Shown: positions 37,905 to 49,730 of the stretch, one piece after another
Numbering within the stretch: position 1 is the stretch's first letter
How the letters are laid out: every line of letters begins with the position of its first letter
NCBI GenBank assembly: GCA_000708835.1
Contig: DF236975.1
Span: 273,575 to 337,574, forward strand
Length of the DNA stretch: 64,000 bases
Reading direction: 5' to 3'
Source of the DNA: Klebsormidium nitens
Taxonomy: Eukaryota > Streptophyta > Klebsormidiophyceae > Klebsormidiales > Klebsormidiaceae
Notes under the pieces: generated by a model
Database searches by the model: none
Seen by the model: the letters and a program-made list of their open reading frames with translations, nothing else
What the model was told of the DNA's origin: nothing
Program-made: the position numbers and the translations under genes

Positions 37905-40900
37905 TCAATGTCGGTATGCTACAACGTCGAATGGTGAACTGTGGACTTGTACTTGATGATCCGCCTGAGCATCTTCGACTGGGAATACCATGTTGGCGCT
38001 GCGCTCAGCCACGCCTGTTGATCTTTCTGACCCGGTCGAATCCCTTCTTTCGAAATCCCCATCTTTGCGCTGCAAATGTGCAGCCCCACTTCGCTGCGTC
38101 TCTCCGTTTCTCACGCCTATTGGCCACCACTCAATCCCACCTGTTGCATGTCTTCCATTCACACGGACCCTCCCTTTCGTTCGACTGTGCCCGCCCTCAC
38201 TTCCGGTGCCTTTCTCCTCCGTCCCCACTACACCCGATAAGTTGCTGAACAAATACTCATCCGCATTTCCTCCATGCGACCGGTTTACGGTACTTGGCCC
38301 TGCCCCGCCCTCTAACGAACGCCGCCTTTGCTCCGCATATTCTGCACCATCCTCTACAGAAGAGACTCCGACTTCCTGCGGCCACGTCGGATCCGCAGCA
38401 TGCCACGTGTCATGCTCGCGGTCAGCCTCCTCCCGCCCAGCTCTTGCCTGCCGCTCGTACTCAAACTCCCTCGGCCGTCCGGTCGCCCGTTCTTCGGACG
38501 TAGGCGACAACCAGTCCCCGGTCCGCACGCGGTCCGAACCCCCCTCTAGTTCTGCCTGCGGCTCAGCCACAACTTGTGACCGCTCGTTCGCAGCGCTTCC
38601 GTCTGATTCTATCGACTCCCCCTCAGCATCCGTTTCCGACTGGACCAAAAGAACTAGAGTCTCGGACGGACCAGTCTCTTCTACACTTTCCAAATCCTGG
38701 TCAGCTTTCCTTTGCAGCTCGACCGTTTCTTGCACCCGCTCGTCCGAAGCAGTCTCATCCGGGACTTCCCCAGCAGTCGCTTGCAGCGCACTGGTGTCTT
38801 GCAGCCGCTCGCCAGAAACACTCTCTTCCGCGCTTCCGGCCCCCTCCTCAGTACCCAATCCGCTTCGAGATCGCTCCCCCCTCGAGTCGCCCCGTCTTGA
38901 CCCGTCCTGTTCCGCTGAGTTCCATTCCGTAGACACTTCCGCATCCCCATCGTTCATTCCCACCACGGAACTTTCTTCCGCGAAATTTTGCACGCCGGCA
39001 TCCACTTCCCCCATAATCCCGGCCCCCTCCCGCCCAGTCTCGTCCCGTTCGTTTTGCTCGCCGCTTTGCCCTTCAGAATCTTGCCACGTGTCCCTCTGCT
39101 CTGTAGGATGTCGCCACGTGTCCCTGGGCCCAGCTCCCCCCGAGGTCCCCTCCCGCCTTGCCGCTGCGAGCGCCGCAAGATCCAGGGGCGGCCGCCGGTG
39201 CTTTTTCGTGAGGCTTCCAATCACGTGTGCTTCGAAAGCGAACATTGGGGAGATGGGGCCCGGCCCCTTGTGGGTTTCGGCAGCCCGCAAGCGCTCCCAA
39301 AGCAGCCGGCTCTCCTGAAGTAAGGGATGTGATACCAAGGTCAGGCAAAGGACACTGGTTAGGGAGAAAAGGTCCTACAGAAACCTGAGCGACGGCTTAG
39401 ACAATCTTTGCACGAACCTCTGGATCAAGGGGGTGAACATGGTGTAGACACGTGTCCGCAGGAAGAAGGTACGAAATTTTTATCGGAAGGGACCTTCTGG
39501 AATGACATTGTCCCCAATACCACTTGTTGGAACGGGGAAATAGAATCCACCAACTGACAGTCGAACCAGTCGACCACTGGTAAGCTGCCTTTCAATCTCA
39601 TTGAGAAGACAAAGTCTATCAAAGCAGGAAAGAAATGAGGAGAGAGGAGCAGCAATTCCCTCCAAACCGGTCGGCCTGTGGCCCAAGCAACTTCTCAGAG
39701 GACCACATGTGACCTTCATGTCGCTACCCAGAGAGGCGATCCTCAGCTTTCCACAAGTGGCAATTACTAAGCCCAAGTAGCCATCCGCCTCAACTACGTT
39801 CCGAAAACGAAACGTACTTCGTCTGCAGAGAAAATCACTCTGGTCTCAGCAACTAGGGAGGGGGAAGATTAAGACTCTCACCTCCTGGCCTGACGCTTCA
39901 GGCCGAGGGCTGGTCACCGGTCTGTCGAGCTCATTCGGTTCGGGGGGGCACGGAATGGGGAGGAACTCAGCGGGAGCCTCGGCAACCCGATTGCCGGAGG
40001 CCTTTTCCTCAACCTGCGGAAGCAGCGACACCAATGTCTTCTCGTCAATGTCATCTCGTCCTGTCTATGTTTCCTCCGCTGTCCCATGAGTTCGTGTGTA
40101 CCTCCGTTTTCAGAAGAAGACCTTAGGAGAAAAGGAGACTAAAGAGATGCTCATAGCATGAGCATGGGTCGTGTGAAGGTGCATGCGCGCATCGATAGCC
40201 AGGCCAAGAACACTCACCATATGAATAGTAGTATGCTGAGCAATTCATTTAGAATTGATTTAGCTACCACCACCAAACACATACGACCAGCAGGTTGTAG
40301 TCAGCTACTCAGCCAGATAAGGATTCTCCAAGGGCTGGCGACAACAGGAGTTGTCATACAAGAATCTTGTGTCGTTGGGTTGGTCGATGACGTCACGAGA
40401 GGCTGCTCAAAATAACTTTCAAACCAACATCGAGGCCAATCGCCACCTGGTGGCCATGTTGACCACCAGGGAGTGAAGTTCTAAAAGCTTGCAAGCGGAT
40501 TGTTGTGAAGTTTCCGAAAACTGTGTACTCAACTCTGTGTAATTCCCTCAAGGTGTTTTTGAGATGGCCTTTTTTTGGCTGTAGAAAGTATTGCGTTTGA
40601 CATGACACTTTTATTCATCTGCAAACATGTCCATATGGCTAGCTCCGCCTGCAGAATCCATCCAAGAAGCGGAACACGGAAGAGAAGGGGCAAAGAGGAG
40701 AGCTCCTAAGGCAGCAGAAGACTTCCCACCAAATGCAGTATCCGCAGCAAAAGCCGCTATTAGCTCAAAGATTGGAGCTCAGAGAAGGTTGGCTTCTTTT
40801 CAGATTGTAAAGCTAAATGGTAGCAATAGCAATTGGGAGACGGAACCAGAAGGGAGCTGTCAAGCAGAGGCGCTTTCACTGTTAAAAGCTAGATGAAAAG

Positions 40901-41576
40901 CATGCAAGCAATGCCGATCCAGAAGTCAAATGCATACTCGTTTTGTGAACAGCTTCATTATCGAGATAAGCTGAAAGCGGATCAGTACAGAAGAAATCTC
41001 TGGTAGAGTTGACCGAGACACGTATAGACTCAAACAACGAGACACAACTAGCCTCAAAAACAGATCTATTATGTACGAACCTTTTCACTTGATTTGAAGA
41101 TTCTCATTCGTCATCAACTTATCCTTCAACTTCTGTTCAATGGAGTCGAACCAGCTTGCCAAACCTTCCGCAAGAACAGAGGTTAAATATGATGTTTGCA
41201 ATCGAACGACAGCTAGGATATATGCTGTTTTTCTGTCAAATAAATCTAAGAATCAATTCACATTCCACCACCGTCGGCTATGAGCTTCCAAGAAGGAAGC
41301 TGAGGCATCAGAAAGGAATGCTGTATGCGTATGAGCAGCACTGGGCCTTGCACGTACCTTCTCTTTCTGGTGATGGGACTTTCTAAAGAGCCGCCCCAGA
41401 AAGCTGCCTCTGGGATGTGGCATGCCATTCCTGCCCTCCCTTTGCACGTCTTTCTCCCCTCTAGTTGCTCTCTCCCAACCGCTATGCCCCTTCTGTGTTC
41501 CCTGCGGGACCAGTTCCGCTAGGTCCGGGATTCCCCCAAAGTGCACTCCCCCGATCTGCACCGGTGTACCGGTCAT
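37905..41576 (-). CDS. Unrecognised acidic, mostly disordered protein; partly resolved
   Basis: Supported exons: 41576-41358 (MTGTPVQIGGVHFGGIPDL to KEK|GTACGT), a short exon ending at 41089 with SWFDSIEQKLKDKLMTNENL, about 40060-39882 (DDIDEKTLVSLLPQVEEKAS to GQE|GTGAGA), and 39314-37905 (TAG). The last two join in phase 0; joins before them are not resolved, so at least one exon is missing. The large exon starts with ESRLLWERLRAAE and MFAFEAHVIGSLTKKHRR, then runs for about 400 residues rich in Glu, Ser, Gly and Asp, typical of a disordered region. No membrane segment. I cannot name it; a regulatory or scaffold role is only a guess. The opposite strand carries a long open frame that I regard as a shadow. 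Confidence 0.6.
40660..40790 (+). other. Exon-like segment, unassigned
   Basis: On the plus strand, after CCGCCTGCAG, a frame reads SIQEAEHGREGAKRRAP and DFPPNAVSAAKAAISSKIGA and ends at AGAAG|GTTGGC. The composition is protein-like, and the reverse strand here does not give a frame for the minus-strand gene. No partner exon was found. Confidence 0.2.
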
Positions 41577-42705
41577 CTGACTAGACTCTTTCGCTGATCA
41601 AAGCCTAACGAAGCAGATGCACTGCTTGGTTCACCAAGAAGGGGCAGTCTCCTACCTTGGCAACGCATCAGCTTTCTCTAAGGATTGCCAATGGTGTGCT
41701 TCATGCTGGTCTAAACTCTGGCAAGGGTGTCGAACCTATGCTAACGCTCCAAGCGCAGGGAGATCGACCTTCCAACAAGCCGGACACTGAGACAGAGACC
41801 AGAGGAGCAAGGGACCACTTATGCAGACCAGGAATCGCTGACCCGGATTGCTAACCGGTAATTTCAGAGGTGTGGCCACTGGATTGCCCCTGAAGCCTTC
41901 TTTGAGGCTTCAACAGTTGCAGATACCTGAAGGAACTCTAAACTCTACACTCTTCATGGATCACTTTGCTGCGCCCGCCTGTAACACCAATAACTGTCCA
42001 GGTACTGCCTCACAGAACATGCAATAAACCGTTTTGCGGTAAAAAGATCCTACGGATGCTTTCGAAACGTCGTCCACAAGTGTCTGCCGCAAACCATTCC
42101 TAACGTAGACCATAAACAGGAGAGAGACGCTCTATAAGACAAGAACACCTTGAAGCGCCCTTGCATTTAGCGGATCCCCCAAGACGACCGCAATGCGTCA
42201 TGGTTCGCAAAATGCAAGATCATGGCGCTCGAGAAGAATCGTGCATAGTTCTGGCTGACGTCACGAGATAGGCGCGGCTGGTCAAGATATCCCATTTTAG
42301 GGTTTGCACTTGCCCTGGAGGTTTGGTTGCAAACCTTCGCCTGTTGACCAGAATCTGTGAGAGACCCCGGGTATCATTCCCGGCGCTGCTTTTCACACAA
42401 AACGGCAAGCGTAGAGTAAGTGGGGCTTACTACCGGTCAATCATAGTTTTGCTAAACGTGCGGTATATGGTCAAACCAGGTACTTCAAGCAAGCATGCCA
42501 GCTGGCACTGGTAAAAGAAGCGGTGCCCTCACTGTCAGGCTTCTTTCTCGAAAATTTGAAAAAAATTAGCAGCAAGAATTTGAAGAAAGAGCTCTGGTTG
42601 TCTGTGGCGCAGCTAAGTTCTTTCGCCTTCGATCCGCGCGCTCTCTAGGGGCTGGTCTGGTAGGCGCCTCCCTGCGCCTGCCGGCCCGCTTCGCATTTCT
42701 TGCCC
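41577..42705. promoter_or_regulatory. Divergent intergenic region between acidic-protein gene and eIF4B
   Basis: About 1.1 kb separate the two opposed start codons, so both promoters should be here. A TGACGTCA palindrome (CTGACGTCACG, near 42253), the classical bZIP/CRE-type site, is visible. No clear TATA box is assigned. Confidence 0.35.
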
Positions 42706-45700
42706 ATGGCAAAAGCATGGAGCGTCGGCGCATGGGCCGCCGACGCTGAAGAAGCAGAGGAGGCAGAGAAAGCAGTCCCTATCGGGAAGAATGCGGAGGC
42801 CTTTCCTTCGCTGGGGGAGGCCTTGGCAGCGGCCCCCAAGAAGAAGAAGGACAAGAAGCAGACAATGTCCTTGTCCGAGCTCATGACGGGTAAAGGTCCC
42901 CTCCTTTTGCATGTGTCTTGGCCGCTGTTGTCTGATGCCAATTGCACGGAAACTGATTTGCCCAAAGCCATCTGGCTGCACATGGTGTTTGTGTGGCAGT
43001 TCGGTTGTTATGGTAATGGTACACTGATCCTGTTTCGCCTCAGACCAGGAATAGAGACAACGGTGTGAACAGTCACGGTTTGGATTGGATTTGATCAACT
43101 TTTTGTTCGTGGGGTTGTAGTGGCATTCTGCCGTGCCTTTCAGGCCAGGATCATTGACACCCTTGTCTGCGCATGTTGGGTCTCCCATGCCAGCGCTTTT
43201 GCATGCTTGGTAATGGTTGTGTATGCATGTCAGTAACTGGTCGTGATGGCCTTCATCACACAGCGGCCTTTATGAACGTTTGCCTAGAAAGCATACGCAT
43301 TGTCTTCTTCATTCTGTTGACGGAGAAGTCTGGCCCCAGGGCGTTGCAAAGTGTGGCAAATTAGGGTGTCCTGATCAATCCCTGTTACATGGAAAGAGCA
43401 CACCAACCAACACGTTGCCACCTGTCGTTCTCCCAGGCAAGTATGTTGGCCCAGGGGGCAGGGCGCGCACCTCCGGAACTGGGGGTGAGGTCGGCTTCGA
43501 CGTCATCATGAACCTGCCCAAGGGTCCCAGGGAGAGGGATCCCGAGGAGGACGCCGCCAACGGCCTCGGGGGTGCGTTCAAAGACTACGGCGGTTTCCGT
43601 GGGGGAGGTGACCGGGACCGCCGAGACGATGACCGGAGGGGAGGGCGCCGTGGGTTTGACGATGACGGCGAGGGGGATGCGGGGATGCCCTCAAGAGCTG
43701 ATACTGAGGACGACTGGGGCAAGTCCCGCAAGTTTGTGCCGAGCACAGGGGGCCCGGTGAGCAGGGGGGGCGACCGTGATGATTACCGCGAGCAGCGCGG
43801 CCCGTCTGCTGCCGATGAAGAAGGCACCTGGTCCAAGAAGTTTGTGCCCAGCGGGGACCGCCCCCGAGAGGCCGGTTTTGGCGGTCGGGGGGGGGCTTCA
43901 GCGACCGCTACGAGGACGACCGGCGAGGGGGGGGGTTCAGCGATGGCCCGTCCAAGGCAGATGAGGTTGACAATTGGGGCAGGGAGAAGAAGTTTGTGCC
44001 GAGCACTGGCGGTAGGTCGGGAGGGTTTGGCGGCGGCGGGGGGGGCTTCAGCGACAGCGGAGACCGGTGGGGGCGCAGGGAGGAGGCGCCACCTGTCAGC
44101 AGCGCGAGCCGGCCTAGCGAGCGCCCCCGCCTGGCATTGCAGAAGAGGTCCGCGCCGGCGGACGCTCCGGTGGCAGGAGCAGTGGAGAACGGGGAAGCGA
44201 AGGCGGCGCCGCCTAAGCCGAAGTCCAATCCGTTTGGTGCTGCGCGGCCGCGTGAGGAGATTCTGCAGGTATGTTTGCTTGGAACTTGCCTGCATGACCT
44301 TTTGGATGTAAGTTGGCCTGGCTTTATGAGTTGGCTAGGGGCAATGGAGGATGGCGCTCCTTGTTGGTCAAGAATCTGAAGAACTTCCGGTGGCAAGTTA
44401 ATGGACGGTTGCGCATTGGAACTGTGTTCAGCAATGACAGTGGTAGGGATTTTGTTGGCCAAGTTGGAATTATTTTCTGGCTGCTTCTAAGAGGATCTGG
44501 ATGGTAGCATCGAGTTCTGCTGGAAACAATGTAGAGCAGTTGCTACTAGACCTCTGAAGCAGCGTGTTGCTAGCCAGTACCATTGGTCTTGGTGCTCAAT
44601 TGCAAACCCTAATGCATCAGGGTTGCTGGGTTGTTTGTCAATATTCCAAGCTACACCAGTAGGCTTGTCAGTTGTCGCACTGCTTGGGACATTCTGCAAC
44701 AACGGTCAGTTTTGGCCAAGTTTGATGGATGTTGAAACAGCTGTAAAGAGTGCTACTGTCCTTCTTTTTTGGTCAACCTATACTTCGTCTCTGTAATAGC
44801 AAGGGAGAGGGAAGGTTCATAAGGGCTGGACTGGACTACCAGTAAGTGGGCACCAGAGAGCAAAGGCAGACTGCAATGATAAGCGCACTTTAGAAATCGC
44901 ATTGTGATGTTCTCCTGTCTTGTTTGGCTGAGATTCTGCCCTCTTGATGCACTATCCAATCTTAAGCAGACTGTCTTGCGAGATTTTCTGATCATCTGCC
45001 TTCCAATGTTGGAAGAAGTGCTTATCCTCTCTGCAAAGGGGCTATTGTTACAAGTTGCAACTGCGCCATTGTTACAAGTTGCAATTGCGCCATTGTTTCT
45101 CCGCGTGTTTCTTTGCGAGCCAGGATTTCCAATGTGAGGCGTCAGGAATTGAACGCGTCAGCTGTCATTCTAGTGCAGGCTGATCGAAGACCCTCAAAGA
45201 CAGCACAGTTATGCCGCTGAATCAAACAGGAACCCAAAGAATCTGGGGCTTTAGCGCCCTCACAGAAATATAGTTCAGCGCCTTTGCATCCAACAAAAGG
45301 TAGCACCCTGATAAGATTTTTGCGCTGTCCCTCAAATGCTACAGGGACCGTCTTTTGCAGCCGCCTTTGCCTTGGGCTGTCAGCCCAGTTCAATGTGGTC
45401 TTATCTAGAGTCGAAGGAGCCAAAGCACTAGTATGACCCCAACATTAACAAACATACTCTCCTTTGAGCTGGAAGGTTCAAATCTGCTCTTCCTTCCCCC
45501 CAGGAGAAGGGCCAGGACTGGAAGAAGATTGATGACGAGCTTGAGAAGAAGAAGTCTGCGGGCCCCACCCCTCCCGGCAGCACGAGCGGGGGGTCCAGCC
45601 GCGGGTCTTCGCCACCCCCCGTTGCAAAGCCGAAGCCGAAGCCAAACCCGTTCGGGGCGGCGCGCCCAAGGGAGGAGGTGCTCCAGGAGAAGGGAGTCGA

Positions 45701-47721
45701 CTTCAGGAAGGTGGACCTGGAGTTGGAGCACAAGCGGGTGCAGCGGTGAGCACTTTGTGGTGCGCGGTTGCGGGTTCCAAGACGATTGGCACTTGTGGGG
45801 TTTTGGGGTTGCCAGCGGAAGAAGAGATTTTGGATGTTAGTTAACTGAAGATCTACAAGATACGGACTGGAATGGGTGCAGTGGTGACGAGCTTGAAGTG
45901 GGTTTGAGGTTTCGGCGGTTATGAATCTCTGTATTTTGAATTACCTGGTTGTTGAGAGTTTGGGAGTAGAGTCGGCCCAATATGCAGGCCTGCTCTAGAT
46001 GTACAATTCTTGGGAGGTTGAGAGGTTTGGGCCTTTTGGCAAAACGATTGCTCTCGGAGGGTTCCCTCCATGTCAGCAACTTGCCCATGTCGGATGCACT
46101 CTGGGTAGTTTCCCGTTCTTGAAAAAGTGCAATCGAGTTGGGGGGTTGGTCGCTGGCTTTATGAGGGGACCTGAGCACTGCGTAGGAAGTGAAGATTGGG
46201 TCTGGGGTTATCTGGAGTTGGGTTAGGGTACAGGTTTGGAAGTTGGTGTGGGCGAGCTGGTTGTTTGGGAGGGTTTACTGGCAGCTTTACTGGTATCTTG
46301 AGAGATTTAAGGTGCCCCTTGTTCCTTTATCGAGGAACATGGAATGAGGGCGCGGACTGAGGGCGATGTCACGGGATTGGAGGCGTCTTCATTGCATGCG
46401 AGTTTCCAAATGGTATCCAATGCTTCTGCCAGTCCTCTCTTGACTCTGGAAACCCGTCTTTGCAGGGACGAAACCCCCGAAGAGGTGGCCCTCAAGAAGG
46501 AGATTGAGGAGCTGCGGTTGAAGCTGCAGGGGGGGTCAGAGGCGCCCCCGGCTGAGGCTGCTGAAGGGGGGGAGGAGAAGGAGAACGGCGTGCACGAAGA
46601 TAAGGACGAGAGCGTTCAGACGGAGATTGCAAAGAAGGAGAAGGAGCTGGACGACTTTGTTCGGAAGCTCGACGATAAGGTGAGGATTCAGAGGGTTCTT
46701 TTGTTGGGGAAGGAGCCGAAATTCAAGGCAGACAGAGGCAGGTTTCTTGCGACAAGGAACCGGTTATTAAAGTGGGCGTCGGGGTTTGCCTGACGTCAGC
46801 CGCTATCTCCGACGGCGTCACAGATCCAACGGTTCGGTTCCGGACGGCAGTTTTGTGAGGGTCTTGGAATCGTGTGATCGGCTTTGTCCATGCATGGCCT
46901 ACGCCCACTTTAAGGCTTTCGAGAGGCAGAGATTGGTTTGTGTAGCATTCGGTCGGGATTCGAGGAGGTCGAAGCTGAGGACCACGGGTGGGATCCGTAG
47001 CATTCATTCAAAGGGCAGCGTTCTGATTCGAACAATCAAATACGAACGTTTGACGAGTGTTGGCGACCAGCCCTGAGTTTCGACAATGGGAAATGCTGAA
47101 CGTTCTTGCTGAATAGGTGAACTGCAGGTGAATAAACCAATTTTGAGGTTTGACCAAGAGCTTATCAAACCCCTCCAGGTGCGCTTCTCCAAGGCCACTG
47201 ACAAGCCCGTCAAGGAGCGCGACTGGCGCGACGTCAAGGCGCAAGCGCCCCCGCCGGCCGCAAAGTCCGGCGCAAAGAAAGATGCGGATGCAGGCCAAGC
47301 CGTCAGCCCACCGAGCGCTGCGGCCCCGCCCTCGCCGGCTGCTGACGCCAGCAAGAACGCAGGTGACGTCAGCAAAAAGCCCGCCGCGATTGACGTCAGG
47401 AAGGAGGGGGGAAAGCGGGACAGCGGGGCGGCGTCGCCCTCGGTGGCAAAGGAGTCTCCGAAGGTGGTAAAGAAAACCGAGCCGGTTAAGAAGGCGGTTA
47501 CAGCGGAGCCCACAATTGTGAAGGGGGGGTATGGGGCCCTGCAAGAGGAGGGGGGGGATGCGGAAGAGGAGGAGGTCGAGGAACAAGGGGAGAGCCAAGA
47601 GGAGCCCCCCAAAGCACCCGAGGCGAACAGTGTGAATAAGGCCGAGGGTGTGAATAAGCCTGAGGCGCAGGAAAGCGGGCGCGGGTGGGAACAGGTGGTC
47701 AAGGGGGCCGGCAAGCGCTAG
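42706..47721 (+). CDS. eIF4B: Plant-type eukaryotic translation initiation factor 4B
   Basis: Accessory factor that stimulates eIF4A/eIF4F and mRNA recruitment to the ribosome in the cytosol. Exons 42706-42889, 43437-44268, 45504-45745, 46466-46679 and 47179-47721 close in phase if one G is added to the nine-G run at 43887-43895, giving about 671 residues. The N-terminus MAKAWSVGAWAADAEEAE, then FPSLGEALAAAPKKKK and MSLSELMTGKYVGPGGRA, is typical of plant eIF4B. The middle is Gly/Arg/Asp-rich with three KFVPS(T)GG-like repeats. Two copies of the signature NPFGAARPREEILQEKGQDW / NPFGAARPREEVLQEKGVDF end in KKIDDELEKKK and RKVDLELEHKR. An acidic coiled segment (EEVALKKEIEELRLKLQ) and RDWRDVKAQ close the conserved part. 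The C-terminus is Lys/Glu-rich and ends RGWEQVVKGAGKR. Confidence 0.93.
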
Positions 47722-49730
47722 GCTAGCGGGGCTTGTGGTTCCCAGTCTGACAGTTGAAGCGTCGAGACGTTTGTTGCCCGTTTGAGTATTGGAGAGGGCA
47801 GAGCTGTGGCATGAGTGTTTTTCTTTAAGAGCGAGAAGGTCATGGGCTTATGATAAGGAGGCGTTTGAGAGCCGGGATGGGCACGGGGGGGCTCACCGTC
47901 TTTAGGGTACCGACTGCAAACTCATTTTTAGTTACGCCGTTTACCAGGTTCTGCAGTCAGTTTGTGACTCATAACATCAATTTGCGTTGGAGCTAAAACG
48001 TAGGTGCGAGCTGAACAGTGAGGGCGCATGAATTCGTTTCTATTCCCCGGACTTGAGCCATGTGTAAGACAAGCTGTCGTCTGCAAGGTATCACAGCGCC
48101 ACTTTGCACGTGTCGACCTCGCTGCACCACCGTCTCTGCAAAGTGTAAAGCTCATTGTGCTATTTGCTACGGGGCACCCAAGCTTGTGAGACATGCCAGC
48201 TCTGAGTCTTATGCTGATAGCCAAGCGAAGTACCAGCCTGTTGCTCACGGTCCTGTTCGATTGTCGAAGCCACTGTCATGTTTTGTTACACCCTGCAGCC
48301 TGAGCCGACCTCCGCAGATACTCAATTATGGTCGACCCACGATCTCTTGTTTGACATGGATTCAAGCAATCTCAGTGCATGTGAGGCTGCAAATATGCTT
48401 TAAGTACTATGCTGTAACACATGCCCGTGCCGCCCCACATGCAGCTTGCCTTTGACTTATACTTTGACCGGCACTATAGGCACGGTCTCACCAGATTGCT
48501 ACCCAATGGCTCATGCAATTCGTGGAGCTCAGGGTTAATGGAAAAAACTGACCGCGATCGCGAATTTGAGTTCGCGTTTCAGAGTTGGCTTGCGCGCATG
48601 ACAGAACGATCCCACATGTGCCATGCTCGAAAGAGCTGCAGAGACTCTTGTTTGATCTGTTAGTGGCGGTAAATAAATTTGATATCACACTTGACATGCA
48701 TCGATCAATATGTAACCGAAATTATCATGTTCGATTCGCAAGTGCAATCATCCGGAGAACATACATGCAGGCAGCGGGGCATGTGCGACCGGTCCGCTCG
48801 ATCTGAACATTATCATGTATATGGCAATCATTTTGACTAAGCCGCAGCACTTTACAGTGACTCGATCTAGCTGTTTCAATAGATTCTACCATACTGAAAA
48901 TCAAGATTGACCGTCGGACAGGCTGAATCTTTGCGATTGATATTGCCACTGCAACAATGAAGTGCACAAACTTGAAGTTCGATAAATATGACCGGCCAAG
49001 GTACAAAGTTAAAAACCGTTATGTTTTCTTAGGCGACACGTCGATCCTCTAAAGTTTTTGGTCAACTTGAAGCCCGAGGTTTTTGATTACGCTAAAGTAC
49101 AAGTGTAAGTTAACGTACAGCTAAGATTAGAATCAGTCTTATTCTTTGCTGACGCCAGCAGGCGCCGAGCAGAAAAAAGGGCCGCTGCAAGCTGGCCTGG
49201 CGACTACTCTAGTTCGATACTCTGGGTCGGTCCGTATTACTGGCGCCCAAGTTTATTCCCTAAGTTCGCAAAAAGAATCGACTATTTCAATCCACCAATC
49301 GGCGTAGGTTTTGGGTCTTTGAGCAGTATAACGTTTGACTATCAAAATCTGCTATTTCTGTTAGCGCGGTCTTAAAAAGTGGGTGGTCAGAGTTTTGTGG
49401 TTAATCAGTCTCAAGTTTCTGTTATGATGGAAGTCCAGCTTTGTCTAGCAGCTATACCCTCCGGCCGAAAAATGACATTCGAAGCCGGCTTCACTTGACT
49501 GGAAAAACGGGAGTATCTGACGAGGCATCAGTCCTACTCAATCGGAGCCTCTGCCTGGCCCACACAGCGCCGGCATTTAGCCCCTTCAATTTTAGTCACA
49601 ACTCCGAAAACCCACTAAGCACCTTTGACTGCAGCGCACCTCCCTCGGTTGTTACCGCACCAACTCTCTCTTGACATCAAGTCGTGTTACACAGCCAACG
49701 AAAATATAGTGTAGTAAGCGCCAGCAGGGA
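47722..49730. other. Convergent intergenic region
   Basis: Lies between the 3' ends of eIF4B (+) and the MYB gene (-). No supported exon. A run of short frames on both strands, some ending in CATGCA-rich DNA around 48380-48450 and 48690-48830. No RNA gene seen. Confidence 0.4.

Noticed and set aside
37990-39318. 442-codon plus-strand frame
   Set aside because: Shadow of the minus-strand acidic-protein exon, which has a matching acceptor, phase and upstream exon; the plus frame is Ser/Pro/Cys-rich with no start or splice support.
43280-44311. 343-codon frame taken as one protein
   Set aside because: It starts in an intron and after the nine-G run reads out of frame; the eIF4B frame continues only after a one-base correction.
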